Assembly (NCBI GenBank): GCA_947247005.1
Contig: OX365944.1
Location: 22,047,501-22,111,500 of the forward strand
Source of the DNA: Spisula solida
Taxonomy: Eukaryota > Mollusca > Bivalvia > Venerida > Mactridae
Length of the DNA stretch: 64,000 nt
Direction of reading: 5' to 3'
Shown here in pieces: positions 1 to 12,896 of the stretch. Numbering within the stretch: position 1 is the stretch's first letter; each line of letters opens with the position of its first letter. The notes below the pieces were generated by a model, which was not told the DNA's origin, searched no databases, and saw only the letters and a list, made by a program, of their open reading frames with translations. The translations under genes and the position numbers were made by a program.

Positions 1-3000
1 TTCACAATATGATTATGTATTCACATATGCATTGATCAGACGGCGTAGCTAATTAGCCGCGAAATCAATCATCGAGTGAACATATCCCAACATTTTACGC
101 ATATAAGTAAACATTGTAATATCGCTGAGGACGTCCACATCAGAAACGAATGCATATTTGTCCCTTCGCGGAGAAACAAGTTGTTAAGGCATTATTTTCG
201 CTCACGTATTGAATCTGCATACGAAACACATTTGGAGTTGAGGTGTCTTCGTAATTGAAATTCTAGCAAAGCAATGCACTTGCGTGCATACTTTTTCTCA
301 TTGATTTTTGTTGGCGGTATGGTTTTGGCCATTTTTCAATGTGTAAATGTTATACAATGCCAATCATATAGTATTACAAAAATCAGACTACTCAGACACG
401 ATGTATCTTCTAACAAAGTACTAAGATGCATTTTAACGATGCATCATATCCAATGGAACAGTTATGACTCATCACGAATAGCTTGAAGCACATGCGAGAG
501 CAATATTGGCATGTTTCTATCATTGTGCATCTACACATACAGGAATATTACCACAGCAACAAACATCAAACCCCGAAAGGTGATGATAACCGGGAAATAT
601 ACTATTATTAATTAAATCATTATTTTAAACGCCATCAATTTAATCCAGTGATAACATATTCGAGTGGAACATGGTTTCTCACTGACCGGCTGTATAATAG
701 GCATATAATTGTATAATATTTCTAATAAACGTTTGCCCAGTCTGGGTTGTGATCAAAGTATAATGAAAAATCACGAATAATAAAAAGTACTCGTAAAAAC
801 TACATTAGTTTTAGCATTAGGAAATACATACAATTAGGACCATTAAAGAGTAACTAAACGGAGACATTGAATACGATGTTGCAGGAGGTGGTGTTGTTTG
901 ACGGAGATTTATAAAACAAAGTAAACGGATTGATCAATTACATTCAGTCCCAATAGTGTAATTATCTAGCACTGATAGTAATCGTTATGAGATAAATATG
1001 TAGACAGATTGACGGGCGGCTCATTGTCAAGAAAACAAAGATGCAGACGAAATAACCAGGAGTGAATTCCGTCATGGCAATCAGAAGCTAAGCTCCAAAA
1101 GAAACTCAACTGAGACATGGAAACCCACACAGGCTACAAATGTCTATATATATACTTGTATACGTAATATTGTTCGAGAAGAAGAATTAGACAAGAAAAT
1201 GTAACTGAACAAAAAACACTCTGCACTCGCATGACTATGTACTATGATGAATATTGACATTAAAAACAAACCTTACAGAATGCAATTTTGTGGTCTCTGG
1301 CTTTACAAAATAAAGCTCTGTTTCAATTTCATTTATCGCTGGCTTAAATTTATATGAATATCAAGGCGCTTCTTATGAGCCTATTTTCATGAAAATCGGA
1401 AGTGGTCAACAAACTGAGGTTGAAAAAGTTCGTTTGTCCATAAGACTTAGTAAAGAATAGTTTTCAGACAGTGATTTCTTGTTTTCTCAAAATATAGATT
1501 TTGTACTTACGACCTTCTAATTCTAAGCCAGCGATATGTGTCGTTCTAATTTAAACATACAAGATCCAGCATTCATCAACATCATCAGGATGATAATTAT
1601 ACTAAATACTTTGTTATAAGAGGCAATACATTATAGTAGGACATATCAAGCCTTCTCTGTGACCTCTTTTCAAATGCACAATCAATGTCATATATACACC
1701 AAACACACAATTTGAAGAAGGAAACATCCGTAAGTCAAACATTATCAAAAACAATACAATATTATGCATTGTTGGTGATTTAATATACAATAATAAAGAT
1801 TTCATTCAAATGTTTTTACCAAACATAGAATAACACGCCCATTATACCGGCTGTACGTTTTATAACCACATCACATTGGGTTTGGCCCTCTGATGTAGCA
1901 ATTCTGTTGTGCAAGTGTGCAAGGAAAATGTTAGTAGTTTGTACATTTAGGGGAAAACGTTTGGGAGTCTAAATAGGTCAAGGAGTTTCTGCATAATTGA
2001 TGTCTTCGTTTTGGAACAAGAAGTAAGTTCATGTTTATAGGATCCCAAAGATGTACTTTCGGTAGGTGGGAAAAGTTGTGCCATATAATTAGGGAAGTGA
2101 TGGTTGATACATTCATGTAATAAAACTGCTTTAATTTCTATAGTTAATTCTTCCCGAGAATTCCATCCAATTAAGCTGTGAAAGCTGAAAACAGACAAGC
2201 ATTTGGTTTATCGAATTACTAGTCTAGGATAATTAGGCTGTGTGTGTTAGAAATTGATACATACATTTTTAATTCTAATTTGCAATTTCCAAAATAGTAC
2301 AGTAATTAGCCATTCGAAAAAGAATGTATGCATTAAAACATGTTTTTCTGGAATAGAGATACCTTGCATAAAACAAGTTGATTCACGTAACAATTAGTTT
2401 AAAACAATCCAAATGACAATACATGACATACAAATATAAAATGATACATGAAGTGTGTGTGTTAGCACAACTGTTATTACATACATGTAGGCTGAATGTA
2501 CAAGTCTAGTTAAGATAGAAATTGCAAACAATGGTCCAAACTGATCATTAATTGCACCCATCATATTTACTAAACATGTCATACAAACCATAGACGCAAT
2601 AAATTCGTAGCGATTGGACTCTAGTCAACGTTGAACAGTTTGTATAATATAATTTAAGGAAAGCAATTCCATTTATAAATTTATTATTTTAGTTGTTTTA
2701 GAATGACCCTGATGATTGTGGCTAATACGAGTATATTATGTTCTCGGATTCTTGGCCAAGTCAGTGTCATTTTATATACTAGTAAACATGCAAAATCTTT
2801 TAGAAGGGCTTTGACATTTTGTCACAACCATTTATCTATCATAAAACGGTAATGAACTATTACAACTATCTATTATCCTGACACTATTAATGGAATAGCA
2901 TGAATTTGTAACAGAATGCATAATCAGAAAGTCTGCCCACCAGTTTGATTTTAAATATATATAAATCATTGCATGCTCAGACAGCTAACAAAAAGCAATA

Positions 3001-3326
3001 CATTTAATTCATGGTTCTGAACGGAATGAAGATAGGATGTCAATCATTGGTAATAGTATTAAGATAAATAAGGAACGAACCGATCGTTCATGTAAATCAT
3101 CTAAACTCAAATGAACAAACTTTTCGACTAATGACATAAATCATTCAATGAATGAGAAAATACATGATTAAAAAATCATTCACTATTTAAGCAGTCTGTT
3201 CCAATGACGTTTTTATGCAAATATATATATAGGAACAAAAACTGTGGCTTGGTTAGAAGCATAAATATGTATACATGAACATGTGATGGTGCAAAATAGC
3301 GATAAGAAATACTGTACATACACACA
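1..3326. other. No gene recognised
   Basis: AT-rich. The longest frames are under 85 codons and show no domain, and most lack an ATG. The one structured feature is a 12-bp perfect inverted pair ATCGCTGGCTTA (1335-1346) / TAAGCCAGCGAT (1524-1535), possibly the ends of an old 200-bp MITE. Confidence 0.5.
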
Positions 3327-3384
3327 AACTTCGAAGCCATGTTGAAACGGCGGCAGCGTCTACCAATCCACACAAGCGACAGAC
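3327..3384 (+). repeat. Dispersed repeat I, copy 1
   Basis: ACTTCGAAGCCATGTTGAAA, CGGCGGCAGCGTCTACCA. Related to 6810-6861 and the minus strand of 40075-40140. Confidence 0.55.
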
Positions 3385-3783
3385 ACTGAACATATCATCT
3401 ACCAGCAAAGGTAACAGGCTTTGCACATATAGAGACATTTTCCCTGAATAAACCTGGACCATTACTAATTAGGCTAACGCAGTAATGCAGTAATGCTTAC
3501 AAAATATCAAATCTGCCAACGATTAGGGTACAGTGGTAGGAGAAGAATCTATTCAAAAATCACTTAAAGAATACAATTTTACCGAATTAGTTATGCTAAG
3601 AACCGGGACCAATGGAACAACTTCTTAGAACGCCAACGCAAGGAACATTCCTATAACGATCCGAATTCGGGCAATTTAACAGGAATATGTAGTTTGAAGA
3701 AAATGTGTCTGACGAATGAACATACACAACGATATAAGATGAGTAACAACACTAGAGGAGCAGGCTACGATTTTTAACAATTT

Positions 3784-3993
3784 TTCATTTTATACAATGT
3801 TTGGTTTCAGTTTGTACGTACTAAAAGTAAGAGTATCTACATAATTTGGAAATATGAATAATTATGTACTGAAAACTGACAAATATCGTCATAGCACGAC
3901 TTTGTACGCGTTTATGCAGACAAATACGCATAAACAGACGAGCACAACGTATCCAGACATAGCTTTTGTGTCGTACAGAGTTAAAGTATGTAA
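3784..3993. repeat. 210-bp exact direct repeat, left copy
   Basis: From TTCATTTTATACAATG to AAAGTATGTAA this segment is identical, as far as I can read, to 4245-4454. It contains a short inverted word pair (GCGTTTATGC/GCATAAAC) but no coding content. It does not begin TG or end CA, so it is not a conventional LTR. Confidence 0.95.
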
Positions 3994-4160
3994 ATAGAGG
4001 ATATTTGTTTGTTTTGATTGAATATGGTTTATATCTCATCGTGTAGTGATAAAATTCAATATTTTCAAGAGCGCGTAGCGCGAGTGAAAATATTAAAATT
4101 TTATCACTACAAGATGAGATATTAACCATATTCAATCAAAACAAACAAATATTCTATTTA
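3993..4160. mobile_element. Long hairpin (MITE-like palindrome)
   Basis: Near-perfect inverted repeat. The left arm contains TTGTTTTGATTGAATATGGT and TCTCATCGTGTAGTGATAAA, and the right arm contains their complements. The GC-rich apex is GAGCGCGTAGCGCG near 4069-4083. Outer AAATAGA / TCTATTT extend the pairing. It is about 168 bp in total and sits exactly at the inner edge of the left 210-bp repeat. Confidence 0.85.
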
Positions 4161-4244
4161 TTTAATGCTTTTATGGTGTCAAAACTGGTACTATTTATGC
4201 CAAATTACCACTGTGGTTAGGCTACGTATGAATATGTTATTCCA

Positions 4245-4454
4245 TTCATTTTATACAATGTTTGGTTTCAGTTTGTACGTACTAAAAGTAAGAGTATCTA
4301 CATAATTTGGAAATATGAATAATTATGTACTGAAAACTGACAAATATCGTCATAGCACGACTTTGTACGCGTTTATGCAGACAAATACGCATAAACAGAC
4401 GAGCACAACGTATCCAGACATAGCTTTTGTGTCGTACAGAGTTAAAGTATGTAA
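4245..4454. repeat. 210-bp exact direct repeat, right copy
   Basis: Base-for-base copy of 3784-3993, offset by 461. The 251-bp spacer holds the hairpin at 3993-4160 plus about 85 bp of unique sequence. Confidence 0.95.
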
Positions 4455-7400
4455 CTGTGGCTTATCATGAAGATTTTACCCGACGTTAAATCTTTCTTTC
4501 AAGAACAATATCTACCAACATGTTCCCTTCATCTACAAAATGTACCATCGTGGTTCTAAAATTTGGGTACGTTGTGTGGTCAATTAGTGTAATTAACATC
4601 AATAATAGTATTTACTTAAGTTTCGTTCAATTCAATTTGTTCTTCATCGAGTATTTGTTGCCCTCATACATGTAATCTACAAATGGTGTTATCAGTACAT
4701 ATGTTACAAACAACAATCCATCCGGTGATATTTATAGCAATAGAGCATCTTTACTTCTGTATTCAGCATTACACATATCATGTTTGGTGAGCATTATGAC
4801 AACATATTTATGCTGGTACTACTTTTAAACAGAAACTTCTTGTGGACAATTAGCACATTACAAAGCACATGCGAATACTAGCTGAGGAGCATTGAAAAGG
4901 ATTATGTAAGTAAACATGTATATCATTTATATTTCCCAAGCAAACTCGACCATCACACTAACGCGTGTGTTTTCGAATGAGTTGTATTGGACCAAAAGGT
5001 GTTTTCATGCGTCCGAACTTTACAGCCTAAACTTCAAAATTCGGATGTGACGGTTATAAATTCATTAGTACATATGCATCGCAGACCAAATAATTTTGTC
5101 TCGTGATCAAAGTCTTGCACAAGAAGTCGGGGGACCTCTGGTCTCTCTTGAAGAATGCATTAAACGGGGTTCGAAAGAAGGAGCATGTCTTGAGAGGATT
5201 AGTCAGTTCTCTAAATGGTCCTAAAATGAGACTTGCCTTCCAAAACTGTAAAAAAGTCCAAGTGCATGGAGTCCACTGTCAAAACTATTGGCATTTTCGG
5301 TGGCATATACGTGCAATACTAAGTATTAGGATTGTGTGCTGCATTCACTTTGCAGTGTATGTACCAAATGAACTTAAGGGTTGAGCGTTCATATTGATTT
5401 AATGGCACAAACTGTTTGGAGCATGTGCTTTTCTAGATAAGCCAGAAACAGGAAAATTCAAATATACCAATACAAATATTAAGTGTCGGATAACTCAAGG
5501 TGTAATAATGTTTTCATTTTGTGAGATTCCCTTACTCGTGCATTGGTCTGTGTCTGCGTGTTAAATATTTTATGATGCTCGCCTGTGTTGCCAAATTGTT
5601 TTAATTTCCTGATAGAAAGGTTAAATATCTCGAAGATGCTGGCAAAATATCACCCAGTTTATATATAATGATACAATGAATACACTATAGTGTTTAGTTT
5701 GGCTTGCATAGAAAACGTTTCGCAGTTTGGAACATTATACCAGTTTCCGACTGATCTTAATGGATTATTGGCATAAAATGATTTGAGCCGTCAAAACAAA
5801 TGCGTATATCTACATAGCTGTAAACTATTGCTCAAGTTGACTAGGTAGTGAATTATCATGATATCGAATTACATCCAATATGAAGAATAATGTATTAGAT
5901 GTTTAATTATTACGCAATCTTAATAGGAACCAGAGTTATTTCAAGATTAATAGCTGATGCATCCGATTTTATGACGTAACAACGTTTAATCACTATGTGA
6001 CTTTAGATGAATTTTTATTTTTATTAATTTCGATAAGGTATTAACTGGTAGTTCATATTTGTATACACTTATAGCGTCTTTCATTTAGTGAATGTATTTT
6101 AAAACCAATTACAAAACACCATTTAATATATAGTTTACTTTTGCAACATTATTAAAATTTTACGTTTAGAGTGACAAAACCTTAGCTTAACTTTATTAAT
6201 AATGTAGCAGTAAATATTTTATGGGACACATCAACTGGCATAAGACTGGCAAGACATAACAAGGTATCTAATTTCAGTCACATGTATAAAACAAGTATTT
6301 AATTTATAAAACTGCAAATGCACAGGATATATACTGCCTCATAAAGCTATGTATGGGAGACATGTTAGTAAAATACGTTTCCGCAAGCAGGTGTATAAAA
6401 GGTTGAAGTATGCTTGTGTTATATATGCAATATCCCGCTGGACGTTGAGGTTGCAAGTGAAAATAGTCAAACGTTACCAATTTCTCGTATACCTGTAAGA
6501 TTTATATTCTAATATATTGATACCGAGTAGTGCATGTCTACATTAATTGCATGGTTTGCTCTGCTCTGTGTACATGTAACAATATTGATATTTAGTCACA
6601 AAATAACAAACCCTTGTAAAGACACCCAAATTATACCCATACAACAATGAAACATTAGTGTTTTTATAGTCATGCCTAATCAAATATCGGTTAAACTAAT
6701 ACTACTGATTATCATATTATTTGACATCTGAAGTGTATGCTGAGAATTTAAATTTTCGGACCAAAGACATTTTTGGTTATGAATTAAATACTGAACATGT
6801 ACAGATAATTCGAAGCCATACAGAAACGGTGACAGCGCCTAGCCGCCCACGCATGCAATGATATGATAGTATTTGATGTGAAGATTGGTTAGTTTATATA
6901 CAGATTGACATCATATTTGGTATATTTTGTATATTCTATAATGAACAATGACTGATGGAGTTGAACCAAACGCCTACTATCTATTATATGAGCATTTTAG
7001 TGCATATAAACGTCGAGTGTGAAATGTCTCTAGATACTGGCCCAGACAATATGATTGATAGTAAAGCAATAGACAATCTAAAATCTTACAACAAAAACTG
7101 CGCATACTGCACTCATTTACATTTTACAGACGCTAGGAAATGTGGAATAGCCATGGGGCATACGAGGAAATTAGTGTTGGTTCGGTTGATATTTAAATAA
7201 AACTATACACAAATGCACCTGCTTATATGTATGTTTCTGACGCTTATGATTGTGATATTAGCTTGAGGCGGCTTATGAATGCGTTTGCAGTGAATTACAT
7301 TTCAAAGTTATAATTTTATTTTGAGTTTTAAACCCCAAAAAACAACGTTTCATTTTGGTAACTATGGTAACTATCACGCGTTGTTGCCAGTTGCTTGGTA

Positions 7401-7635
7401 AAGGGCAAATTCAATTGCAGGAAAACACGTTCAGTGTGAAATAAATGTCGAAGAATGGTGTTATTAAAGCTAATACAAATAATAACGAGGGTATATTTTA
7501 TGTACTTCCTACAGCTTGTAAGATTGAAACAAATATCAATCTAAATATAACGGTGTCAGCTAATCAGACCTTTGCATTCCGTAATCCAATGAAAGACACT
7601 CTTTTACGTTTCAATACTTTAGATCAGATATTAAT
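4455..7635. other. No gene recognised
   Basis: Apart from repeat I at 6810-6861, unassigned. Around 5090-5209 the plus strand reads SLAQEVGGPLVSLEECIKRG followed by SKEGACLERISQFSKWS and a stop. The composition looks protein-like, but I cannot match it to a family and no longer frame supports it. Confidence 0.4.
6810..6861 (+). repeat. Dispersed repeat I, copy 2
   Basis: ATTCGAAGCCATACAGAAAC, GGTGACAGCGCCTAGCCGCC, CACGCATG. The best-preserved form of the segment. Identity unknown. Confidence 0.6.
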
Positions 7636-7672
7636 AAATTCTGATCACCTCGGCCTTTATACATTGCAATAG
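7636..7672 (-). repeat. Module H, copy 1, TATA half
   Basis: The minus strand reads TTGCAATGTATAAAGGCCGA followed by GGTGATCAGAATT. The plus strand ends a 75-codon frame with NSDHLGLYTLQ. The other half is 510 bp away at 8181-8216. Confidence 0.7.
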
Positions 7673-8180
7673 ACCTCTGACATAACACGGCGCCACTATT
7701 GAACTATTTTCAGTCACATGATTAGAAAATGGCAGCCCCCTGTCGTCAGTACACATTATGCGAATACATGTTCACACAAATATATAGATCTATATAGATA
7801 TATTATACCAGTAAATACACACTATAAAAGTCCACGCAACGATAAATCACATGTGTGTCAGACGATATTTTAACTTCAAATGATCCATAATTTAAGTAGT
7901 ATATTTTGTAAACAAATCCGCTTTCCCGACAATTAAACATGGGTCATGTTTGTTGATGTTTTCAACACGTGCATGGGAAATATAAATTATGAATAATATT
8001 TAAAGATATTAGGTATTTATTTTATGAAATGTCTTCATATGATCATAAAAATAAGAAAACTGTTAGAGAAAGATAAAATAACAATCTTATTTACGGATAC
8101 ATAATGTGTTACTTTCACGCGTAGGTAGCGACTTTTAACTCACGGCCTGTTGGCTTTGGTGTATTACTACAGTTAAACAC

Positions 8181-8216
8181 GAGGTTTATTTGCCGGAGAC
8201 AAACGGAAATGGCCGA
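8181..8216 (-). repeat. Module H, copy 1, distal half
   Basis: The minus strand reads GTGAAAGCTCGGCCATTTCC, GTTTGTCTCCGGCAAATAAA. The orientation and order match the other copies, so about 510 bp of unrecognised DNA was inserted between the halves. Confidence 0.65.
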
Positions 8217-8948
8217 GCTTTCACGATTAATATTAATAGCGTATATTTTAACGATTATGAAGCGGACGACAAAAGTCAATACATGTATTATGATTTCTGG
8301 TAATTGTATGTTGCAATAAATATTCTATTCCGCTGTATTTTTGAAACCAAATATCAAACAAAACACCAAGCATTGTCTTTGTTGCAGCATCGTTAACACT
8401 GTTAACTGATTCCAAACCTTAAGAAGATTACGGAAATTAACGGAACAAAACATTCCTTAATTAGAATCATGATAGAGAACAATTAATTGTATGAGACATC
8501 CACCATAATAACTTCAAAAAAACAGAATGGAAGCTAATTTCAGTCAAACATAAACAATAAAACAATGTACTGTCTGCTCTTCTCCCATATGTATACATGC
8601 ATGTATTTATCTTTTCATAGAATGTTTTAGTGTACAAATGTAACTAGTGTTGTCACGCCTTTCCGGAAAGCGTTAACGGACATCTAAAGGAGAATAAAAA
8701 TAAATCGGTTACGTATTTTCGTAGGCGTTTATTGTCCGTTTCCTAATAATGGCAAATGGTAATAATGTATGTCGGTGGAGAGCCGTTCTATCCAGCGGAA
8801 TGTTTTTAGCAAGATTTGACCTTTCGAGATCCACACAAATATCAAACTCCCCGTAGTAGTTAGGTTCTCTAATAGGTTACTCTAGAGCTTCTTTTACAAT
8901 CAATTGACCATAAAATAACGTATAAACTGAACATACAACAATGTATAC
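8217..8948. other. Nothing recognised
   Basis: AT-rich, with no frames of note and no repeat matched elsewhere in the window. Confidence 0.5.
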
Positions 8949-9109
8949 GGAATATCACTGCAGTGTGTTGATCCGTTGGGCCGTATTACCTCGAGTTGCT
9001 TGTGTAATGCCGTATCTCACGAGACCGCTAGGTCGAGTGAGATGCGGTATGGCGCAAGCAACGAGAGGTAATACGGCTTAACGGATCAACACAACTGCAG
9101 TAATATTCC
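8949..9109. mobile_element. Long hairpin (MITE-like palindrome)
   Basis: Inverted arms of about 73 bp: left GGAATATCACTGCAGTGTGT...CCGTATTACCTCGAGTTGC...GCCGTATCTCAC, right GTGAGATGCGGTATGGCGCA...GAGGTAATACGGCTTAACGG...ACTGCAGTAATATTCC. The loop is GAGACCGCTAGGTCGA. More GC-rich than the surroundings and non-coding. Confidence 0.85.
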
Positions 9110-9178
9110 TTTTATTATATACCTTCAAAAGTGAAAAAAGCGCTTTTACGCGCGAAAATGCGTTTGGTGTGTATACAT

Positions 9179-9260
9179 TGACGTCATGAACGTCGGCATA
9201 TTTTCGGCATATAACGCGACGCCCATTCATAAAAAGGAAATTGTTTACGTCGTGACGTCA
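9179..9260. promoter_or_regulatory. Two perfect CRE palindromes in a duplicated segment
   Basis: TGACGTCA occurs at 9179-9186 and 9253-9260, each followed by a similar ~40-bp segment (GTCGGCATATTTTCGGCATA and GTTGGCATATGTTCGGCATA). CREB/ATF binding is the textbook reading of TGACGTCA. There is no gene nearby to attach it to. Confidence 0.4.
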
Positions 9261-9503
9261 TTGAAGTTGGCATATGTTCGGCATATAACACGTCAGACAT
9301 GCATGATACGGATTCGGAAACCAGACATGTATGATACGGAAAATGCAATCTGTCGCGTTGTATTCCACTGCGCGATTTGGCCTGTATTCGAGACAATACA
9401 CTGCTAGGTATATAATAAATCGAAATATAGTATTATTACCGGCTTAGCATATCCATATGTTTAGCAAGCCTAGTTACAGCTGTTTTTAAAGGCCCTGTTT
9501 TAA

Positions 9504-10370
9504 GGAGGTACGCGCACCTTTTATCTAACGATCGAATTTTCCTTGAAACATCTTAAAATGACAGAACAGTCTTCTAGAACAACATTGAAATCATAAAAAT
9601 GATATGTCACCAGGCTCGTTTTCGACATACATGGCTTTCTAATGACCTACCATTGTATTTTGGTCATTTTATCTATTTCCTGCATTTATGGTACCATTAT
9701 GTTCTTTTTAAGATTATTACTGTATGAAACCACTTTTAAGCAATGCATGATATTTTGTGTGTTCAATGGTCATTCCTATTGACATTAGTCACAATTCCAG
9801 CTGCCTGGAGAACAAATTCAGTATTTGAACATGATAAATAGTTACCCCACCCACTTGCTAAAAAGTGTGATTTTCAAATGATTTCAAATGAACGTCAAAA
9901 AATACCCAACGATCGAAAATGATTTAAAATTGGCCCTAAGTTTAGTATCAAACAGAACACCAGTTTAGTCAAATAAAAAATAGGGGTCACCAGCCTTTTT
10001 TGGGAGCTGTGCATAAAAAAGCACTAATTATGAATAAATTTGCATAAAATTAACCTAATTTGCATATTGTAATGAAATATTTTTTTCTTATAACTAAACC
10101 ATGCACTACATATTATATATAAGCATATGCATTTGAACAATTGTAGGGACTTATTGTGCACCCATATTATTCACAATTTTGCCGTTCCCCACCCACTTTT
10201 TCATACAGGCAAAAAATAAAAAGTTAAAAATATCTAATTTGTGCGATAATATTTTGTTTATTTTCATTAATCAACATTCATATGCAATCATTAAAACTAA
10301 AATTCATGTTTGTTCTTATCTAATACGATTTTGAAATTTCGCGCATGCGCACAAGGCAGCTCGTACCTCC
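9504..10370. mobile_element. Non-autonomous element bounded by TTAA
   Basis: Ends GGAGGTACGCGC (left) and GCTCGTACCTCC (right) are inverted repeats, each immediately flanked by TTAA (9500-9503 and 10371-10374). TTAA is the strict target duplication of piggyBac transposons, so a piggyBac-type derivative is possible. The termini lack the usual CCY start, and the outer bases (AGGTC/AGGCC) also partly pair, so an alternative is a longer inverted repeat that simply contains TTAA. The 867-bp interior has no open frame or domain. Confidence 0.5.
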
Positions 10371-10374
10371 TTAA

Positions 10375-11432
10375 GACCTTTTTTCAGTGATATCGTAAAT
10401 TTCACTCAAACGTTATTCGACGTAAAACTGTGTTACTAATATTGACTCGATTTAAAGAATGAAAAGGCAAACAGAAATGTAGAAGACATATTGGCAGTTA
10501 GTTACTATTGATAATAATAATATTCCTTATGTGGTATTCCTTTACACGTTCCCCTTAGAGCTGTGTGTCTGTGGGTTTAATAATTAATTAATATTACTCG
10601 TCTACCAAGTCAAAGTGATTTTGATTCACTAGAAGAAGGGTTCAATATCTCACTGTTAATAAAGAAAGGTCAGAAACTTACACAAATTTTACATAAAATC
10701 TTTCTACAGTAACGTAACGATGCGATTTGCTGTTCATTTTACCTTTGAAAATAAGATAGCCTGGAATGGGTTTTGCTGAAAATACTGGTTCCCAATCGAT
10801 CCTAAACCCGAACTATTGTTGGTATAAAAGTATTTGGTTCAGTCGAAACAAATTTGAGCACATACTTGCATAATGACAGAAATGGACTATAGGTTCATGT
10901 AGTGGCTTTATACAAAATCCGGCTCAAAAACAGCAAATGAAATATATTGAAGGTGTATACAAGTAGCGATGAAGATTGATAGAAGAAGATAATGATTTTC
11001 AGAAGAAACAACAAAACTATATTCCAGTTGATGCATCCATTTAAACATTTTTGTATCAAGGTTTTCTTTGACGATTGACACAACTAATTGGATCTGATAT
11101 CTTACAGAACAACTATTTATAGTTTTATATGTCTGTGACGTTTGGCTACGGTCGTGTTACTTCAACAATTTATGAGCCACAAGCTGATTGACAAGTTAGT
11201 ATTGATTGAAACGTTTCTGTGTGTAATATCGGTAGTCAAATCTTTTAACACATTTCGAAACCAATGTGATCAGTTTCTTACACATTTGTAGTTCAATATG
11301 AGCGTTATACTATTAAAGATACTAGCAGCGGGTGTTATTGAAATATTTAGAAGTGAGGATTACAAAACATCCAAAAGTGTCTATTCTACAACAGCGTCAC
11401 AATGTTATGTTCGATCGTGTTTGCGACGCAAA
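10375..11432. other. Nothing recognised
   Basis: AT-rich sequence between the TTAA-bounded element and the mariner-type MITE, with no coding signal. Confidence 0.5.
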
Positions 11433-11541
11433 TATACGAGGGTCGTTAATTTAGTACCCGGACTGTCGCCATAGCTCTTGATTGACACAAAGAAGTGTAA
11501 TAAGTTTTCCAGTAATATCGATCGTGAACAGCCCTCGTATA
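11433..11541. mobile_element. Short mariner-type MITE
   Basis: About 109 bp between TATACGAGGGTCGTT and its imperfect complement AACAGCCCTCGTATA, with TA at the outer edges. The ACGAGGG end is shared with 11879-12894, 340 bp away, but the sub-terminal bases differ, so it is a related terminus and not a fragment of that element. Confidence 0.55.
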
Positions 11542-11878
11542 TCGCATTGCAATGTTGTTGGGCAAGAGTAGCCAGACTATTCAATCTAAATGATATGTAC
11601 ATTAGAATAATCTCGAAGTCGATTGCGCGATACATCAACAAGCAACGTCAGGTTTGGTTACAACAACTACATTTAATGTCGGAGTTCAGAAAGTGCATGT
11701 GCCCCTGAGATTTAGCGTGGTGTTCTATACGGAATACAGTCAATATGCAACAGTAAGAGCAATACGTTATATAATTCAAATCGCTTAAATGCTTTTACAA
11801 GAGTTCTTCAATATATTAATTCACAATTATCCTACTACGAGTATATCAGTTATTAGAAATGCCTTTTAATAGACATTA

Positions 11879-12894
11879 CGAGGGTCATTCAATAAATTCG
11901 TAGACTGTTTTAATCATTTTAATATCCGATGACACATTGAAAAACAAACTACAACACGTAAAACTACAGCCTTTCGGACACAAATGCAGATAATAAAGCA
12001 CGAAACAACGCATTTTCAAAGAAAATATGACTAAAATTAAACTATCACATACCCGATACCACCACACACCGTGACGTCAGCAACGATATTGTCGTTTTTC
12101 TGTTTCTCATGTGGTAAACCCGACGTGAAATAATGTTATTAATGTAGAAATAAACATAAAAATTCGAATTGCATATGATTTAATATATCTACCATAATAT
12201 ATTGTATAGTCTAAGTTAAGGTTTAAGGCTAGACATAATGGCTGTATGTTAACATGAAAATACCTCGATCATTGCGACGGACGTTGTGTGAAACGTCCCT
12301 ACGTTTGCCTATCTGCCCATTCGTGTATCATTTTCAATACCACGCTGTGCTTCAGAAATTTGCTTTTGTCACTTAAACACAATACCACTGCATGCTGTAT
12401 GTTCCCGCTGTCGCTCTATGTAGCAGCTCGTGCGTGTGGGATATGTTTTTCCAAGCCCCGAGAATAATTTTATAGTAACAAGATTTTCCTTGCGTAACGT
12501 CATAGACATTTTTACGTTACTGCAAACGTGACTCGCCTTGATAAAACAGTTTTAAATTCACACTCCAATGTCCAAATGACTTCATAATTTGATGAAATGT
12601 TATGATAGTATTTTTTAATTATCTGGCAGAAATATTGGAATGTCAATAAACTTAAACGGAATTTATAACTAATTTAACGAACGAAAAGGGTACGTTATGT
12701 CGGTCGGGGGTAGTAGCGCGTTACTATGGTAATGGAATAGCTGATGACATGCTACTAGTTTGCATTATTGAAGATATGTTTTTACTGACCTGTAGGTAAT
12801 AAGTTAAGGTTTGTAATGATATAAGACATTATTGTTAAAACGTTAAGATAATCAAACGAGAACAATTGTCTACGAATATATTGAATGACCCACG
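11879..12894. mobile_element. Mariner-like element with TA target site (degenerate)
   Basis: Terminal inverted repeats of about 28 bp: CGAGGGTCATTCAATAAATT at the left and, read from the other strand, CGTGGGTCATTCAATATATT at the right. Both ends abut TA dinucleotides (11877-11878 and 12895-12896), the target duplication of IS630/Tc1/mariner transposons, and GAGGGTCATTCAATAA is a common mariner-type terminus. At 1016 bp it is slightly shorter than a full mariner (about 1.3 kb). The interior has no recognisable transposase reading, so it is either an old copy or a filled non-autonomous derivative. Confidence 0.75.
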
Positions 12895-12896
12895 TA

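Noticed and set aside
3784..4454. LTR retrotransposon with 210-bp LTRs
   Set aside because: Ends are not TG...CA, the 251-bp interior is mostly a hairpin, and there is no primer site or polyprotein.
7445..7672. 75-codon ATG frame ending NSDHLGLYTLQ
   Set aside because: Its C-terminal part is dispersed module H and the remainder has no support, so it is treated as repeat-derived.
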